Shown here piece after piece: positions 9,848-19,338 of a DNA stretch of 64,000 nucleotides. Numbering within the stretch: position 1 is the stretch's first letter; every line of letters begins with the position of its first letter. Position numbers and translations under genes: made by a program. The notes under the pieces are model-generated. The model had not been told where the DNA came from. It made no database searches and saw only the letters and a program-made list of their open reading frames with translations. Source of the DNA: Saccharomyces uvarum (Eukaryota; Ascomycota; Saccharomycetes; Saccharomycetales; Saccharomycetaceae); contig OX365937.1 in the NCBI GenBank assembly GCA_947243795.1, positions 667,807-731,806 of the forward strand, read 5' to 3'.

Positions 9848-11758
9848 TGCTTAATTTAGAGGTATACTTGCTATGTTTGCAGATTTTAGTAGAGTTTGAA
9901 AGATGATCGTACGAGCATATTGATAATGACAATTGATCCAAGCTATTTATACCTATCAAGTGCGTTCAGAATCGTTCACACAAATGCGCAAGAGCCTTAT
10001 CTCTGCATTCTTGCTAATCTTTTTTCATTATTCCGTTCCTGAACAATGGGCTTCATCTTCAAGGCACGTTCTGTATGTTTTTTCATCTGTCAAACAAATG
10101 CGCTGGGCATAAAGAACTTCTCCGTAGGAAACCGCGAATAGAAGGCCCTTTAAAATTTCTTTTTATGGTTCAACAATAGGATTACAAACTTTTTTATTTA
10201 AAGCGTCGTTCTGGAGACATTTACATAACTTTTGCCGTAGGCGCTAAACGACTCTCGAAACGGAAAAGTTTTCCTCCCCCAACTTAGTAAGCTGTACACT
10301 AGTGAACATGCTGCAATGTGTATTGTTTGGGGTCAAACGCGCTCAAAGGGCACCTGAGAGCGCGTGAGATTCAAAAAACCTTATCTATAAGGAGAAAAAA
10401 GGTTAACATTTATCTGCCTTTTTTATCCTAGGCAGTTGAAAGAATTCTGTATCAGGAAATTAGATGTTGTTACCTCAACATTTCCTCATTCTATACTGTC
10501 TACCGCTTCACTCCCTGATAATAAAGGGTCATTCGCATAAGAATTAACGCGATGGCATGCATTTATACGATTGTCGCTACCTTGCCTGGGAGAAAAAAAA
10601 ACAGCTCGTACAATTTCGTAGCCTTGAATGTTCTCTTCCGACGTTAACATACGCTGGTACACACTAGGATAACCCCTCAGACTCAACTGTTCTTTACCTC
10701 TAAAGTTGAAGAGTTACATTTAGCTTACATAATTGATGATACTTGAAATGTCTACCTATACGAATTCAAAATTTAATTTCGATACGCTACTTGGATCTAG
10801 AAATTGTTAACTATAACAATTGCTAAAAGTTGAACAGTCTTGCCCTATGGTCATTATAGCAGGGGTATATTAAACGCATTTCTTTTCATACGCTAGAATT
10901 ATCGTATTGCCATCACTGAGCTGTTTGTGCTCTTACAAACTTTTGAAGCAATCCTTGATTCCTCTTGTTACCTAGTTATTCTATTAAATTTTTACATAAT
11001 TAAAAACTCCAGAAATGAAGGATTGAACAAAGGAAGTAATTGTTAATTTAGGTAGTCCGCGAAGACTCGGTGGTAGACACCGAAGTGTAATGAGGGGACT
11101 ATATGTCACCAGAAAATTGGTAAATTGTAGTTAGTTACTATACCAACACACCTGCCTTTACAGGCACTCTTCCTGCCTTTACAGGCACTCTTACTTTCTT
11201 TACAGGCACCCTTCCTGTCTTCTATCATTAATTAACATGAATGATAATGCGACGAACAAGAATAGAAACAAAGCGAATCTTAGCACCGACGCCTAGTGTG
11301 AATAGCCAAAATCCATCATTGATCCATCCTCTACTTTAACAGCAGCTAGTTAATATTTTACATCAACACTTAATACTACCACTACAAGTCCCAATACAGA
11401 TATAACTGACACTATCAACATTATTAGCTCAAAATAATTTTGAGATGCGTTTACTGTTTCACGTAAAATGACAGACGTTTCATTAACATCATTAAGGTCC
11501 AATTCACAGTAACATATGCTTTGTGATTACTCTATTTGTCCATGGTACCGTTATAAGCATAATTATATATAGAATTTAGAGTAAAATACAATTTTAGCAT
11601 GAACCTGTACAACATTTTATTTTCTAATAAAAACATACTCGGTAATGTTAAATACCATTTGAAAACCACAAACGACTCAAGCTTCACACGTGCTCTTGTA
11701 TAAAACAAATAGATAAATCCTACTGTTAACATCAGTTCATTTAAAACCGTTATCTAAA
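9848..11758. other. DAN1 upstream region, homologous to DAN4 upstream region
   Basis: No convincing gene. From 9848 to about 11290 the sequence aligns with 22810 to about 24260 upstream of DAN4, sharing for example TTTCATCTGTCAAACAAATG and the GAAACAAAG...ATCTTAGCACC end. Near 11145-11215 a short motif (TGCCTTTACAGGCACTCTT) is repeated three times in tandem. From about 11290 to 11758 the sequence is unique and holds the 3' flank of the CYB2-like gene. Confidence 0.75.
10244..10251 (-). promoter_or_regulatory. AR1-type anaerobic response site of DAN1
   Basis: CTAAACGA is the complement of TCGTTTAG, which fits the AR1 consensus TCGTTYAG bound by Upc2 in DAN/TIR promoters. It lies about 400 bp upstream of the ATG, as expected for a hypoxia-induced gene. 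Confidence 0.55.
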
Positions 11759-12958
11759 TTATACTGTTGCATTAGGTTCAAAAGAGGTCTCGTGGAAATG
11801 AAAGGGGTATGTAGATGGAGCATACCTATCATATAAACCTTTTAAATCCAGCAAATCCGGTGTTAGTTCACTTATCTTTGTGACACCTAGTAATCTCATT
11901 GATAATTTCAATTCGTTGATTATAATATCGAAAGCTTTTTCTACACCGGCTTGTCCATAAACTGAATTTGCGTATAAGAAAGGAGAAGCGATACCGATAC
12001 CACTTGCTCCCAAACATAAGGCTTTTAAAATATCTGTACCACGACGAATACCGCCATCAATCAAAATGTCAAAATTTTTATCCAAGCCACGACTTTTCAA
12101 TACTGGCACAGATTCAGCTAAAACTTCTATTGGTGGAACAGAGAAATCCAATTGTCTACCACCATGATTTGACAGTACCACACCTTTACAGCCAATTTCA
12201 GCAGCTTTAATGATATCGTCTATTCTTTGAACTCCCTTTAAGATAATTGGTAGACTTGTTAACGTTCTAAAATTTTCTATATCCTTCCAAGTTAAAGCTG
12301 TATCAATTAATTTTGATAAAGCTCCTGAAGTGCCATTAGCAGTTTGGGAACCTTTCATAATATTTGGTCCCTTTTTATTTGCACATGAAAATTTAAATCT
12401 CAAGTCTTTTTCTCTGTTGCCGGCTTGTGGCGCATCAACAGTAACAAATAGTGCTTTCAAACCTAAATGTTCTGCTTTTTTAATTAAGTCGTGTGTAATT
12501 TTTCTATCACCGTTTACATATAACTGAAACCATTGAGTTTGCTTCTCATTAACTTTTGCAGCTGTAATCTCATCTAAAGAATTTGACGAAAACGTTGAAA
12601 TCATTTGCGGAACCAGAACATCTGTACTACCACAGGCTTTTACTATATCAATTTCACCACCACTTGGGTTACCTAGACCACATAATGCTGTGGCACTGAT
12701 ATAAAATGGAATTTGAAAAATTTCACCAAGGATCTTAGATGATAAATCGATATCTGTAACGTCTACTAGGATTTTTGGTTTGAAGAAAATCCCATGGAAA
12801 GAATGATGATTTTGTCTGTAAGAGACTTCATCGTCTGCAGCGGATGAATAGTAGGCATAAACCGCTTTTGGTAAAGTTTTAGAGGCAATGACTTCAAATT
12901 CGTTCAAATTGAAAACTAAATCTAGAGACGGAATATCCGGTTTTTGATCTTGGGTCAT
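11759..12958 (-). CDS. CYB2-like FMN-dependent 2-hydroxy-acid dehydrogenase without cytochrome b5 domain
   Basis: 399 residues matching the FMN domain of flavocytochrome b2 (L-lactate dehydrogenase, Cyb2) but with no cytochrome b5 domain and no mitochondrial presequence, so it is probably cytosolic. Family residues are present: Y36/Y37 (AYYSSAADDE), Y147 (QLYVNGDR), D175 and R182 (VDAPQAGNREKD), K241, H265 and R268 (LSNHGGRQLDF), and R305/R306 (DGGIRRGTD). The FMN-phosphate loop reads IGIASPFLY where the family has xGxGRPFxY: the Gly-Arg pair is Ala324-Ser325. The substrate is probably a short 2-hydroxy acid; without haem the electron acceptor could be oxygen or another carrier. It is divergent from a transporter gene at 13796. 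No counterpart is known to me in the S. cerevisiae reference. Confidence 0.88.
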   Translation of the reverse strand: MTQDQKPDIPSLDLVFNLNEFEVIASKTLPKAVYAYYSSAADDEVSYRQNHHSFHGIFFKPKILVDVTDIDLSSKILGEIFQIPFYISATALCGLGNPSGGEIDIVKACGSTDVLVPQMISTFSSNSLDEITAAKVNEKQTQWFQLYVNGDRKITHDLIKKAEHLGLKALFVTVDAPQAGNREKDLRFKFSCANKKGPNIMKGSQTANGTSGALSKLIDTALTWKDIENFRTLTSLPIILKGVQRIDDIIKAAEIGCKGVVLSNHGGRQLDFSVPPIEVLAESVPVLKSRGLDKNFDILIDGGIRRGTDILKALCLGASGIGIASPFLYANSVYGQAGVEKAFDIIINELKLSMRLLGVTKISELTPDLLDLKGLYDRYAPSTYPFHFHETSFEPNATV

Positions 12959-13795
12959 ATTCCAGAGTTGGCTATTTGACTATGAGCAGGAAAATAGCCA
13001 TTTATGAGGCGAAAGACTGGATTTACAAGTAAATTCGATGTAGTTCTGAGATACTATATATACGTGCCTATATACAAGTATATACTATCGTGCACATATA
13101 CAAATATATGTAGTACATGCAAATACGTGGGATATACGTGGGTTGTGTTCACCAGCGGGATATTAAAGAACGAATTGCTTTAAAACCAATTGCCAAATTC
13201 AGTTTCAAATTTCATTATGTGGTTTATTGACTCCACACAATGGCGCGCGCGTCATGTATCGCTTTTGTGCGTAGAAAACAGCATCTCCACAATGCGTAGA
13301 AATTGGAAAAATCGGAACCTATCGAGTATTATCCAATATAATAAGAGTATTATCCAATATAATAATGTCTTTACACCCCCACTTTGTTAACAGTTCACAT
13401 TCTTATATAGATTTGTGTCGCTGTATCGAATATTGAAATGCTAAGATCACATGCTCTGGCGGTGTAATTTTACGCTTCATTGCGCGCGCGCTGTCTGATG
13501 CTTTCGATGGTCCAATCGCGCGCCAGAAATTCGATGACAGTCATCATCGCTAAACAGAGTTGGCCACAAATGATGGGTTAAAAACTATGAACACCTATCA
13601 CGAGTGCCTACACGAGTAGATAAGAGACCAACCGAAGTCCCAAATGATGGAGTTGATTATTGAACAGACAGATATTATAAAGGAACCTTCTATATCTCTT
13701 GGAATCATGAAATATTTCCTTTTTTATTCTTGTTTTACTTTCATCGTGTAAAATATTATAATAGACTACAAACATTCCACTTATATAAGAAAAAT
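12959..13795. promoter_or_regulatory. Shared divergent promoter, CYB2-like / transporter
   Basis: About 840 bp of AT-rich sequence between two divergent genes. It contains three GC-only words in an AT background (13243-13251, 13482-13491, 13517-13523), a 21-bp perfect tandem duplication (13324-13344 and 13345-13365) each carrying a CCAAT box, a third CCAAT at 13512, and TACGTG repeats at 13061-13140. CCAAT boxes would fit Hap2/3/4/5 control, known for CYB2, but that is inference. Confidence 0.6.
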
Positions 13796-15571
13796 ATGTC
13801 TTCAATTATTAAGGAAATCTTTGTAGACCCCTACAAAAGGTTGAAATGGGGGTTTATCCCAGTGAAGAGACATGTAGACGACTTACAAGGTGATTCAGAC
13901 TCTATAACAAACTTAACTAACTCGGACGATACCAACAGTCAGAAAACGATAGAAGATAATAGTAATAATAAAACTGAGAAGGCCAATCTGTACTCTGAAA
14001 TAACTCATCACGATCAAAATAATGAGGAAGATACTGTAATTTATGAATATAGAGATGAAGCCAATAGATCATGGTGGAAATTCTTCGATGAACAAGAATA
14101 TCGTATCAATAAAAAGGAAAGATCACACAATAAATGGTACAGTTGGTTCAAAGAGGGAACATGCTACGAAGAAAAAAAACTATTGGTTAAATTGGACGTT
14201 CTTTTAGCTTTTTACTCATGTATTGCCTATTGGATTAAATATTTGGATACTGTCAACGTAAACAACGCCTACGTCTCAGGTATGAAGGAGGATTTAGGTT
14301 TCAAAGGTAATGATTTAGTTCATACTCAAGTAATGTACACAGTTGGTAATATTATCTTCCAATTACCTTTTTTGATCTACCTAAATAAAATTCCATTAAA
14401 TTACGTTTTACCAAGCTTAGACTTATGTTGGTCATTATTGACCATTGGTGCTGCCTATGTCAATTCTGTCCCACACTTAAAAGCAATCAGGTTTTTCATT
14501 GGTGCTTTTGAAGCCCCGAGTTATTTGGCATACCAATATTTATTCGGTTCTTTTTATAAACATGATGAAATGGTGCGTCGTTCTGCTTTCTATTATTTGG
14601 GCCAATACCTCGGCATCCTATCTGCCGGTGGTATTCAATCAGCAGTATTTTCATCGCTAAATGGTGTAAATGGTTTGGAGGGTTGGAGATGGAATTTTAT
14701 TATCGACGCAATTGTATCCGTCGCGGTGGGTATCATTGGTTTCTATGTCCTACCAGGTGATCCATACAATTGTTATTCAATTTTCTTAACTGACGATGAA
14801 ATTAGATTAGCTAGAAAAAGATTAAAGGAAAATCAAACTGGTAAAAGTAATTTTGAAACGAAAATCTTTGATATTAAACTATGGAAATCTATTTTTGGTG
14901 ATTGGAAAATCTATATTTTATCTTTATGGAATATCTTCTGCTGGAACGACAGTAACGTGTCGTCAGGTGCATACCTGCTTTGGTTGAAATCTCTAAAAAG
15001 ATATTCTATCCCAAAGGTTAATCAGTTATCTATGATTACTCCAGGTTTAGGTATGGTTTATTTGATGCTTACCGGTGTTATTGCAGATAAATTTCATTCC
15101 CGTTGGTTTGCAATTATTTTCACTCAAGTTTTTAATATCATTGGTAACTCCATATTAGCCGCTTGGGACGTCGCAGAAGGAGCCAAATGGTTTGGGTTCA
15201 TGCTACAATGTTTTGGTTGGGCTATGGCACCTGTTTTATACTCGTGGCAAAATGATATTTGTCGTAGGGATGCTCAAACTAGAGCTATTACATTAGTTAC
15301 AATGAATATCATGGCTCAAACATCTACTGCATGGATTAGTGTTTTAGTTTGGAAAACAGAAGAAGCTCCAAGGTATCTAAAGGGGTTTACCTTCACCGCA
15401 TGTTCGGCTTTCTGTCTTTCTGTTTGGACTTTTGTTGTTTTATACTTCTACAAACGTGATGAAAGGAATAATGCCAAGGAGAACGGTATTATACTTTACA
15501 ACTCTGAATATGATGAACAAAAGCCAACATCAAAAAAAGTCGAAATTATATCAATAGGCAATGAAAAATAA
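13796..15571 (+). CDS. Major facilitator transporter, allantoate/pantothenate (ACS) family
   Basis: 591 residues from the ATG at 13796; an in-frame ATG 22 codons upstream starts a Tyr-rich leader that I do not take as coding. A hydrophilic Asn/Glu-rich N-terminus of about 130 residues precedes about 12 membrane segments. Family marks include [31 protein letters not shown] in membrane segment 1 and [24 protein letters not shown] in segment 4, the latter like Fen2 and Dal5 relatives. [12 protein letters not shown] and ILYSWQND-like motifs ([13 protein letters not shown]) also match Fen2. The substrate is probably an organic anion; the divergent dehydrogenase suggests a 2-hydroxy acid. No ortholog in this place in S. 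cerevisiae. Confidence 0.88.
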   Translation: MSSIIKEIFVDPYKRLKWGFIPVKRHVDDLQGDSDSITNLTNSDDTNSQKTIEDNSNNKTEKANLYSEITHHDQNNEEDTVIYEYRDEANRSWWKFFDEQEYRINKKERSHNKWYSWFKEGTCYEEKKLLVKLDVLLAFYSCIAYWIKYLDTVNVNNAYVSGMKEDLGFKGNDLVHTQVMYTVGNIIFQLPFLIYLNKIPLNYVLPSLDLCWSLLTIGAAYVNSVPHLKAIRFFIGAFEAPSYLAYQYLFGSFYKHDEMVRRSAFYYLGQYLGILSAGGIQSAVFSSLNGVNGLEGWRWNFIIDAIVSVAVGIIGFYVLPGDPYNCYSIFLTDDEIRLARKRLKENQTGKSNFETKIFDIKLWKSIFGDWKIYILSLWNIFCWNDSNVSSGAYLLWLKSLKRYSIPKVNQLSMITPGLGMVYLMLTGVIADKFHSRWFAIIFTQVFNIIGNSILAAWDVAEGAKWFGFMLQCFGWAMAPVLYSWQNDICRRDAQTRAITLVTMNIMAQTSTAWISVLVWKTEEAPRYLKGFTFTACSAFCLSVWTFVVLYFYKRDERNNAKENGIILYNSEYDEQKPTSKKVEIISIGNEK

Positions 15572-16540
15572 TTTTAGCAATCAATTTTAACCTTGTATCC
15601 TTATAACTTTCATTAAAATACTACAAGTTTTAGAAGTTTAGAATATTCGCAAGTATGCTGTAAAGCTAACTGTGACTGGTGTTCAAGGGACAATCACACC
15701 AAATCCCGTTTGATGTTTGTGTTTGCGTTGCTTTTACACTAAGCAGATTCACTGTATTTGGGTTGCTTAAACCAGAAGGCTACATTATATAATCGGTAGG
15801 AGAACTAAAATTTTTTTTTAGCTAGAAGTTGCTGAAATTTACACATACGTTATTGTATTAAGCATGATTGCTGCGGAATGGTCTTAGATTGCGATTTGTG
15901 AGCATTCAGGCTACCTTCGTATAGACAGAAATCGTGAAGAAGAGTGAGGAGGTCTGGCACGATTATTTGATGCACAAATATTATGATAGAGTTGAGGCGG
16001 AAAGGTTATAATTTTCTAGTCAGTCTTCAGTCTTTTTAGTGACATCCTGCTCTCCTCGGGTATTGTTTTAGATATGAATCCACATCTCAAATACGTGGTT
16101 TAATAGATTTTGAGAAACATTGCAATTAATATAAGCACGTATGGCAAAACTGATCAACGAAAGAAGTCTTTTGTAAAGTTATTTGAAGGTATCATGGTCA
16201 GAACAGAATAACTAAATAAATAGATAATGGACCCTTTTGACACAGACTGTAAATGGTTATATCTATCCGATATGAAATTGTTCTGAAACTCATTTTTTTT
16301 GGTTCCATCCGAAACAGTTGACATAGTTTTCTTAATTTACCCCTCCATTTCGCCCATCCCACTCTTAAGATGCAACAACGCCTGGTGAGTTCGTTACGAT
16401 GAGGCTATCGACCCATCTAAAATAGTAAAGTGGTAAAGATTGCAGTTATCAGGCCGTTTACTGTTAGCCACATGGATCTCTTGAAATTTGCGTGACAGTT
16501 CATATTGTTGAATAAAGTCGGCGTTGTCCGGTTGTTATTG
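15572..16540. other. Gene-free stretch 3' of the transporter
   Basis: AT-rich sequence with no long open frame. From about 16330 short coding-like pieces appear in shifting frames and may be the start of the decayed gene annotated next; I cannot join them with confidence. Confidence 0.5.
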
Positions 16541-17039
16541 AACAGCCGCATAGTCAAGGACAGTCCCATCTTTGACGACATCGACAGTGCCTATAAGTTC
16601 CCTTCGAAAACAGCGGCCTATACAAAAACATATCTCTTTGTCACGATGGATATTTGTTCAAGCATGAAAGCCTGAAGGTGATTGATATTCTGGTGAACTG
16701 TTACGTTTCAGGGTTCGAGGAACACGGGAAGGACTGCTTTCATCTCATTTCTGGTAATGAAAACTTCGGTCTGTTAGCCCTGAGTCTGTGGTCTATCTAT
16801 AATACATGTCGGAAAGATTGAAGTCAGTGGGTCCGCGAGGGCATCGCCATTCCCCTCCTACAGTTCCGAAGTGACATTGACGTGGTATTATGGGCGAGGT
16901 GTGGCAACTCTTATAGCATCATGCTGGATGTGCCAGATTATTATATTGAAGTATGCCGCAGTTATAAGCTCCGTAGAATATAAGCCGAATTGGAATTAAG
17001 GTTTAGGTCAGGGTCCAGTGGTCTGCATTTATTTATGTT
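16541..17039 (+). pseudogene. Decayed protein-coding gene, family not recognised
   Basis: Two consecutive frames read like protein. One from 16541 gives NSRIVKDSPIFDDIDSAYKF and onward to about 16640. After a frame change near 16645 a second gives YLFKHESLKVIDILVNCYV, continues through FEEHGKDCFHLISGNENFG and SLWSIYNTCRKD to a stop, then on in frame past it (QFRSDIDVVLWARCGNSYSI). At least one frameshift and two stops break it. I do not recognise the family. It sits directly before the telomere-like remnant, the usual place for decaying subtelomeric genes. Confidence 0.5.
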
Positions 17040-17514
17040 ATTGGACATAAGAGTGTGGTACCCTTTGTGTGCTATTGTTAAATGTGAAAGTATATATATT
17101 TAATGAAAAGTGAGAAAATGGAATAAAATGTAAAAATATGTTTTGGGGTCCGTAGGATTATGCAGTGTTGTTTAAGTTGGGTAGTGGTGGATATGGAGCG
17201 GTTATGGCGAGGGTAGTTCGATATAGGTATGTGGTATTATGATGGGTGGAAGTGCGTGGGATACGAGTATGTGGTGGTTTATTGAGATGGGTAAAAGAAG
17301 GCGATGGGATATATATCAAGATGTGAGGAGAATGTAAGGATGGTCTGTTGGGTGAGAGGAAGTTGAGAATTATTGTATATGTGGTATGTGATGCTGTAGT
17401 GGGTGGTATATGGTCTTATAACACGGGTGATGAGCAGGTAGTCTGCTGATGTGTGGTAGGTGTTGTGATATGGTAGCTAGATATATTGCTGGGGTGATGC
17501 TGTTGAGCAAACAT
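17040..17514 (+). repeat. Internal subtelomere/X-like remnant
   Basis: A G-rich, C-poor stretch of degenerate TGTGGT, ATGGGT and TATGTGGTATTATG words. It has the same texture as the terminal region at 61.3-63.8 kb and shares the word GTCCGTAGGA (17148-17157) with the five terminal repeats. The G-rich strand is the same as at the real telomere. It ends abruptly where the second copy of the BAT2 3' flank begins. Confidence 0.65.
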
Positions 17515-17739
17515 CAAAGAACTCTCTTTCTCACTCTCCTGGCTCGGAAAAGACAGCAGCATTCTTTTTCATATTCTATCTATATATTGCCGGATGTTAC
17601 TAATCATCCAATGTAATATATACCTTAATCAGCAGCACTTCTTTTATTCACTAGATATCCAGCACCAAGACACCGTAAACAAAGTATCTTGTCGCCATAT
17701 ATCCCGGATCCTGCAATGTGCACTTAGCCAGGACTTGTT
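17515..17739 (+). repeat. BAT2 3' flank, copy 2 of the direct repeat
   Basis: Near-identical to 8541-8763. The match starts at the boundary with the telomere-like remnant and stops at GGACTTGTT, about 165 bp before the YJR149W start. Confidence 0.9.
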
Positions 17740-17903
17740 TTGTACTATATGCTAATACGAACCTGACCTATGACTGTCATGCATATCTTACTCGCGAGTG
17801 GGAAGCATCCCACCCGCGCCCTTCAAAACTAATTGAACTAAAATAGAAGTTATCTGGGGGAAATGAATATGATGCTATATATCTACACAATAACTGTAAC
17901 AGA

Positions 17904-19046
17904 ATGAGCAAAGCTTTTCAAAAATGCTTAAATTTGAAATATCCTATTATCCAAGCCCCTATGGCAGGCGTGACAACTATTGACATGGCCGCTCAGGCTT
18001 GCCGTGCAGGCGCGATGGCTTCTCTACCTTTATCACATTTGGACTTTAGAATCGCGAAGGACTTCGAACAATTCAAGTCGATGATCTCACAATTTAGAAC
18101 TCATGTGGCAAATGAATCCTTAGAGAAGAATATCAACTTAAATTTCTTTTGTCATGACATCCTTAATAAGCCAACCAAACTCCAAATAGATAACTGGGTC
18201 AAATTATACGAGAGATCTTTGAACATACCTATTGATGTAGACAAAATCAATTTTAAGAATGGTAATGTTTCTTTCAAAGCTTTTGAAAGGGACGATGCGC
18301 TGCATGATTTTTTCCAGTATCTAGCAGATGAATTTAAACCTAAAGTCATTAGCTTCCATTTTGGCCATCCATCGAAATCTACTATCAAATATTTGCAAAG
18401 ACACGGAATTTTGATCTTTGTTACTGCGACATCAATGAAGGAATTTCATCTCCTAGCAAAGCTAGGTATTGATGGAATAGTGTGTCAAGGTTATGAAGCC
18501 GGAGGACATAGAGGCAATTTTTTGGTGAATGACTCTAAAAACGACGAAAACCTATCCACGGCCCAGTTGGTGAAAAGAGCGGTTACTGAGCTTGCTGTAA
18601 TGAGAGATAAGGGTCACGTATACTATATTCCTCTCGTGATTGCGACGGGCGGAATAATGGATTCTAAGGACATATCGTATATGCTATCCCAACAAGCAGA
18701 CGGAGTTCAACTGGGTACTGCATTGCTCGGCTGCAATGAATCAAATGCGTCAGAAAATTTTTCAAAACCGTTTACTTCGCATTCAGAAACTAGGATGGTT
18801 AACATAGTTTCCGGAAAGCCTGCGAGAACGATCTTGACTCGATTTATCGAGCATCTTTTGACTACTTTTCAAGGTGAAGAGCTTCCTCCGTATGGATATA
18901 TGTATAATGCTTTCAAACAGGTAAAAAGAACGTATCCTGAACTGACTAATTTCCTTCTGGCTGGAGAAGGATTTCAGAGTGTTCAGTCAGATATTGCAAC
19001 AGACCAATTAATTACGAAATTAGGTAAAAGCATAGCAAAAAATTGA
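17904..19046 (+). CDS. YJR149W: Nitronate monooxygenase-like protein (YJR149W)
   Basis: 380 residues, somewhat shorter than the 404 of the S. cerevisiae protein. It is an FMN TIM-barrel enzyme of the nitronate monooxygenase (2-nitropropane dioxygenase) family that would oxidise alkyl nitronates such as propionate-3-nitronate. Visible marks are YPIIQAPMAG at 13-22, the family motif QGYEAGGHRG at 195-204 with its catalytic His at about 202, and ATGGIMDSKD followed by QADGVQLGTALLG, which contact FMN. The C-terminus differs from S. cerevisiae. It lies between the duplicated BAT2 flank and DAN4. Confidence 0.92.
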   Translation: MSKAFQKCLNLKYPIIQAPMAGVTTIDMAAQACRAGAMASLPLSHLDFRIAKDFEQFKSMISQFRTHVANESLEKNINLNFFCHDILNKPTKLQIDNWVKLYERSLNIPIDVDKINFKNGNVSFKAFERDDALHDFFQYLADEFKPKVISFHFGHPSKSTIKYLQRHGILIFVTATSMKEFHLLAKLGIDGIVCQGYEAGGHRGNFLVNDSKNDENLSTAQLVKRAVTELAVMRDKGHVYYIPLVIATGGIMDSKDISYMLSQQADGVQLGTALLGCNESNASENFSKPFTSHSETRMVNIVSGKPARTILTRFIEHLLTTFQGEELPPYGYMYNAFKQVKRTYPELTNFLLAGEGFQSVQSDIATDQLITKLGKSIAKN

Positions 19047-19338
19047 ATCTGCTTGCCGTAAGATAATTAGGTAGACCTGAGAAATACGTCACTTTATAGT
19101 TTTAAGGTTTGTGCGGTTTTGTATGTATATCAAATACTGACTACAAAGCTTGTTTTTAGCCAAAGACTCTTTGATTTTTTTTTGCGTGATTATAGGTGAA
19201 TACTACAAACTAAATTACGGTTTTTGGAATTTTATCATGTATCTATTATATATTCTATGACCTCAATGTTAAAAAAGTTTAATCCCAACTATTTTACAAC
19301 AATCATTTATACAATTGTGAGGGTTTTATCTATGCGCA

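Noticed and set aside
13730-13795. 22-codon upstream extension of the transporter
   Set aside because: Tyr/His-rich and unlike the family; the ATG at 13796 has an A-rich context typical of yeast starts.
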